The notes below the pieces were generated by a model that was not told where the DNA came from, made no database searches, and worked only from the letters and a program-made list of their open reading frames with translations. Below are positions 62,373-64,000 of a DNA stretch of 64,000 bases, one piece after another. The stretch comes from CALMAK01 sp964392265 (GTDB lineage: Bacteria; Patescibacteriota; Saccharimonadia; Saccharimonadales; Saccharimonadaceae). Both the position numbers and the translations under genes were made by a program. Where the stretch lies: positions 62,001 through 126,000 of the forward strand of contig CAYMOS010000004.1 of the NCBI GenBank assembly GCA_964392265.1, written 5' to 3'. Within the stretch, counting starts at the first letter, position 1. Every line of letters starts with the position of its first letter.

Positions 62373-63983
62373 TCACTTATTTATTGCCTCAGCTTCAAGT
62401 GCCTCTGCATCTCTCATATAATCTTTTAATGCCTCCCTGAGGTGGGGCGCATATTGCCTGGATGTCTCCTCTATCTTACGGAGTGCCTCCTTCCGCTGCT
62501 CAATCTCTGTGTCGTAGGAAAAGCTTAGCGACTCCAGAAAGATGACTTTACCTCTTTCGTTCAGATGACTTTCGTCTGTCGATAGCAAATCTACTACGGA
62601 TATATCTTGATCGCTCGTGTAGTTCAGGAATACCTTGATTACAACGGAGTCGTTTTCCGGATTGTCCGCCTTGAGACACGGCTCTTTTTTGTCCGAATCT
62701 TTTGACAGAGCCTCTATTTTGATGCGATTCTCTTCGTTAGTCTCATTGAAGTTTACTCCAGCGCTGCTCATCCCCCTGCCGTAGAGGGCATCTTTTCTGT
62801 TATCTATCGATGCCTTGCAAGTTACTGCTACTGCACTTCTCAGGGCTTGCCTTTCTTTTTCGTCTGCGTTTTTGTTGATGGATGTAACAACCCAAAGTGT
62901 GGCTATCGATATAATGATGACCAATATGATCACTCCTACTGTGGACTTACTGCCATATACAGGCTTTTCTGGCCTACGCAAAGAGTTAGCTCCATGAGAT
63001 AGCACCGCCGTGTCTTGATTGGATATCGTTAGATTGTGCATACCTTCTTGCCATATGCTCACGATTTGTTTCGCCACAGCTGTCTTACCGCGAGCCATAA
63101 CTTCATCTGCTATCTGAAATACTGCCTCTTCGGCATTATCATATTGTTGCTGAAAGTCATCGAGAGTCATCTCCTCCTCTTTATATAGCCCGACATTTAG
63201 CGTGAGCATATGATTCTTGGCGACTATATCTAGATCTAGAGCGTTATCTACTAAAAGCTTTCTATATCTACTTAGATAATACGTCTGCTTAGTTGTGAGG
63301 TGCCCGTCTTGGCTAAGGCTCTCCGTAAAGTTAAGAATTGCACGAGATAGCAATCCTGTCGTGAACGCAGCTATTACTCGTGAGTTTTGGTTAGGAGTCA
63401 GGTGAAACATAAGGTGTGATGTGTATTTGAGTGATTTCTTGACGATACGTATTTGCTTGCCGACTAACTCCGCTGGCTCGTCATCGTACAAGACAGCGGA
63501 CTGCCGTCTGAGCTGGCTGCCTGTCTGCTTTATAGATTTTGAGGGCATCGCACACAAGACGAGTGTGATAATACTAAGAGGGGGAACAATAAGCAGAAGT
63601 ACCCACAAAGCAGAATGCTTAGCATCTTCTAGTCTGCGCATTGTCATAGCTAAGATTGGCAATAGAGATACCACTAGATATATAGTCACAAGAAAAGTTG
63701 TCAAATCAATAAAGTACAAGAATGAAGCAATTACAATATGAATAATGTACGCACCCCAGAATCCAGAGCGTGAAGTAGTGCCCTTTGCACTAAAGCCTCT
63801 TGCCCACATATCAAGGTATGCTCCTCGCTCCAGCTCCGTGTCGTGCTGATTGTCTTGACGCTCTGAGTGTTTATTGACATCTTCTATATCTTCAAGCAGC
63901 AGGTCTATATCGTCCATAGAATTATTTGCTGGCGATGAGTCCCTGAAAGTGTTAAGCATTAAATTGTCATCGTGTTTTCCCAT
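62373..63983 (-). CDS. Large DUF805-like membrane protein
   Basis: A 536-aa protein with SD GGGAGAAG. After an acidic N-terminus, residues 58-150 form a DUF805-like module (GTTSRSGFWGAYIIH; ILAMTMRRLEDAKHSALWVLLLIVPP). A soluble helical domain (about 165-345) follows, then a membrane segment (about 352-372) and a charged extracellular C-terminus with heptad-like helices. DUF805 fused to these extra domains is unusual. Function unknown; element cargo by position. Confidence 0.65.
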   Translation of the reverse strand: MGKHDDNLMLNTFRDSSPANNSMDDIDLLLEDIEDVNKHSERQDNQHDTELERGAYLDMWARGFSAKGTTSRSGFWGAYIIHIVIASFLYFIDLTTFLVTIYLVVSLLPILAMTMRRLEDAKHSALWVLLLIVPPLSIITLVLCAMPSKSIKQTGSQLRRQSAVLYDDEPAELVGKQIRIVKKSLKYTSHLMFHLTPNQNSRVIAAFTTGLLSRAILNFTESLSQDGHLTTKQTYYLSRYRKLLVDNALDLDIVAKNHMLTLNVGLYKEEEMTLDDFQQQYDNAEEAVFQIADEVMARGKTAVAKQIVSIWQEGMHNLTISNQDTAVLSHGANSLRRPEKPVYGSKSTVGVIILVIIISIATLWVVTSINKNADEKERQALRSAVAVTCKASIDNRKDALYGRGMSSAGVNFNETNEENRIKIEALSKDSDKKEPCLKADNPENDSVVIKVFLNYTSDQDISVVDLLSTDESHLNERGKVIFLESLSFSYDTEIEQRKEALRKIEETSRQYAPHLREALKDYMRDAEALEAEAINK

Positions 63984-64000
63984 CTCTCTTCTCCCTCTCG

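Noticed and set aside
1..64000. Recoded TGA (as in Gracilibacteria/Absconditabacteria)
   Set aside because: Conserved genes end cleanly at TGA (for example ATGA overlaps) and none needs TGA read as glycine.
1..64000. CRISPR array or Cas genes
   Set aside because: No regularly spaced short repeats; the only tandem repeats are the protein-coding ones in the surface protein.

Overview
The window looks like a chromosomal segment of a Candidate Phyla Radiation bacterium, most likely Saccharibacteria (TM7). This is inferred from gene content and style, not from a search: a compact genome of roughly 50% GC, a MltG/RuvX/membrane-anchored phage-baseplate-like protein/FtsA-like block, minimal lower glycolysis (Tpi, Pgk, Pyk), an AlaRS without its C-terminal domain, many membrane-anchored proteins of unknown function, LPXTG-type surface proteins, and TGA used as an ordinary stop. 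Many promoters place the -10 hexamer exactly 7 nt before the start codon, so leaderless mRNAs appear common.

Layout. 1-33.9 kb is conserved core, mostly on the minus strand: cell wall (mltG), ruvX, ftsA-like, alaS, mnmA, a cysteine desulfurase, tatD, metG, a YfiH-type protein, rsmA, a G5/lytic-transglycosylase-like protein, a UvrD/PcrA helicase, tpiA, pgk and pyk. It ends in a seven-gene cell-surface/polyphosphate operon (VTC polyphosphate polymerase, DUF4956, carbohydrate-binding beta-helix, GT2-GtrA, phosphodiester glycosidase, a membrane protein, GH5 glucanase). That operon is divergent from a wHTH/OmpR-type regulator/histidine kinase operon, and a two-sided 7-4-7 bp operator lies between them.

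33.9-41.8 kb is an integrated element bounded by a 16-bp direct repeat derived from the 3' end of tRNA-Glu. It carries a Shedu-like nuclease, an AlwI-like type IIS restriction enzyme, two D12-class adenine methyltransferases and a large serine recombinase: a mobile defence island. 41.8-45.7 kb is a strikingly GC-rich island of unrecognised genes with its own divergent promoters and long structured leaders; a lone gene of the same style sits at 16.6 kb. 45.9-53.5 kb returns to core-like genes: an LPXTG surface protein, a histidine kinase, a LuxI-like GNAT enzyme, a CheY-like regulator and folD.

53.6-64 kb holds tRNA-Lys and tRNA-Arg, each invaded at its 3' end by another large serine recombinase. 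In all three elements the recombinase reading frame runs antisense into the tRNA, so integration itself swaps the enzyme's C-terminus. The tRNA-Lys element contains a complete attP-like site in inverted orientation between integrase and cargo, which creates 105-bp and 272-bp inverted repeats. Its cargo is a membrane/pilin-like operon behind a structured leader RNA with an intrinsic terminator and a competing helix. The third element carries a DUF805-like membrane protein, a winged-helix protein and small ORFs, and continues past the window edge.
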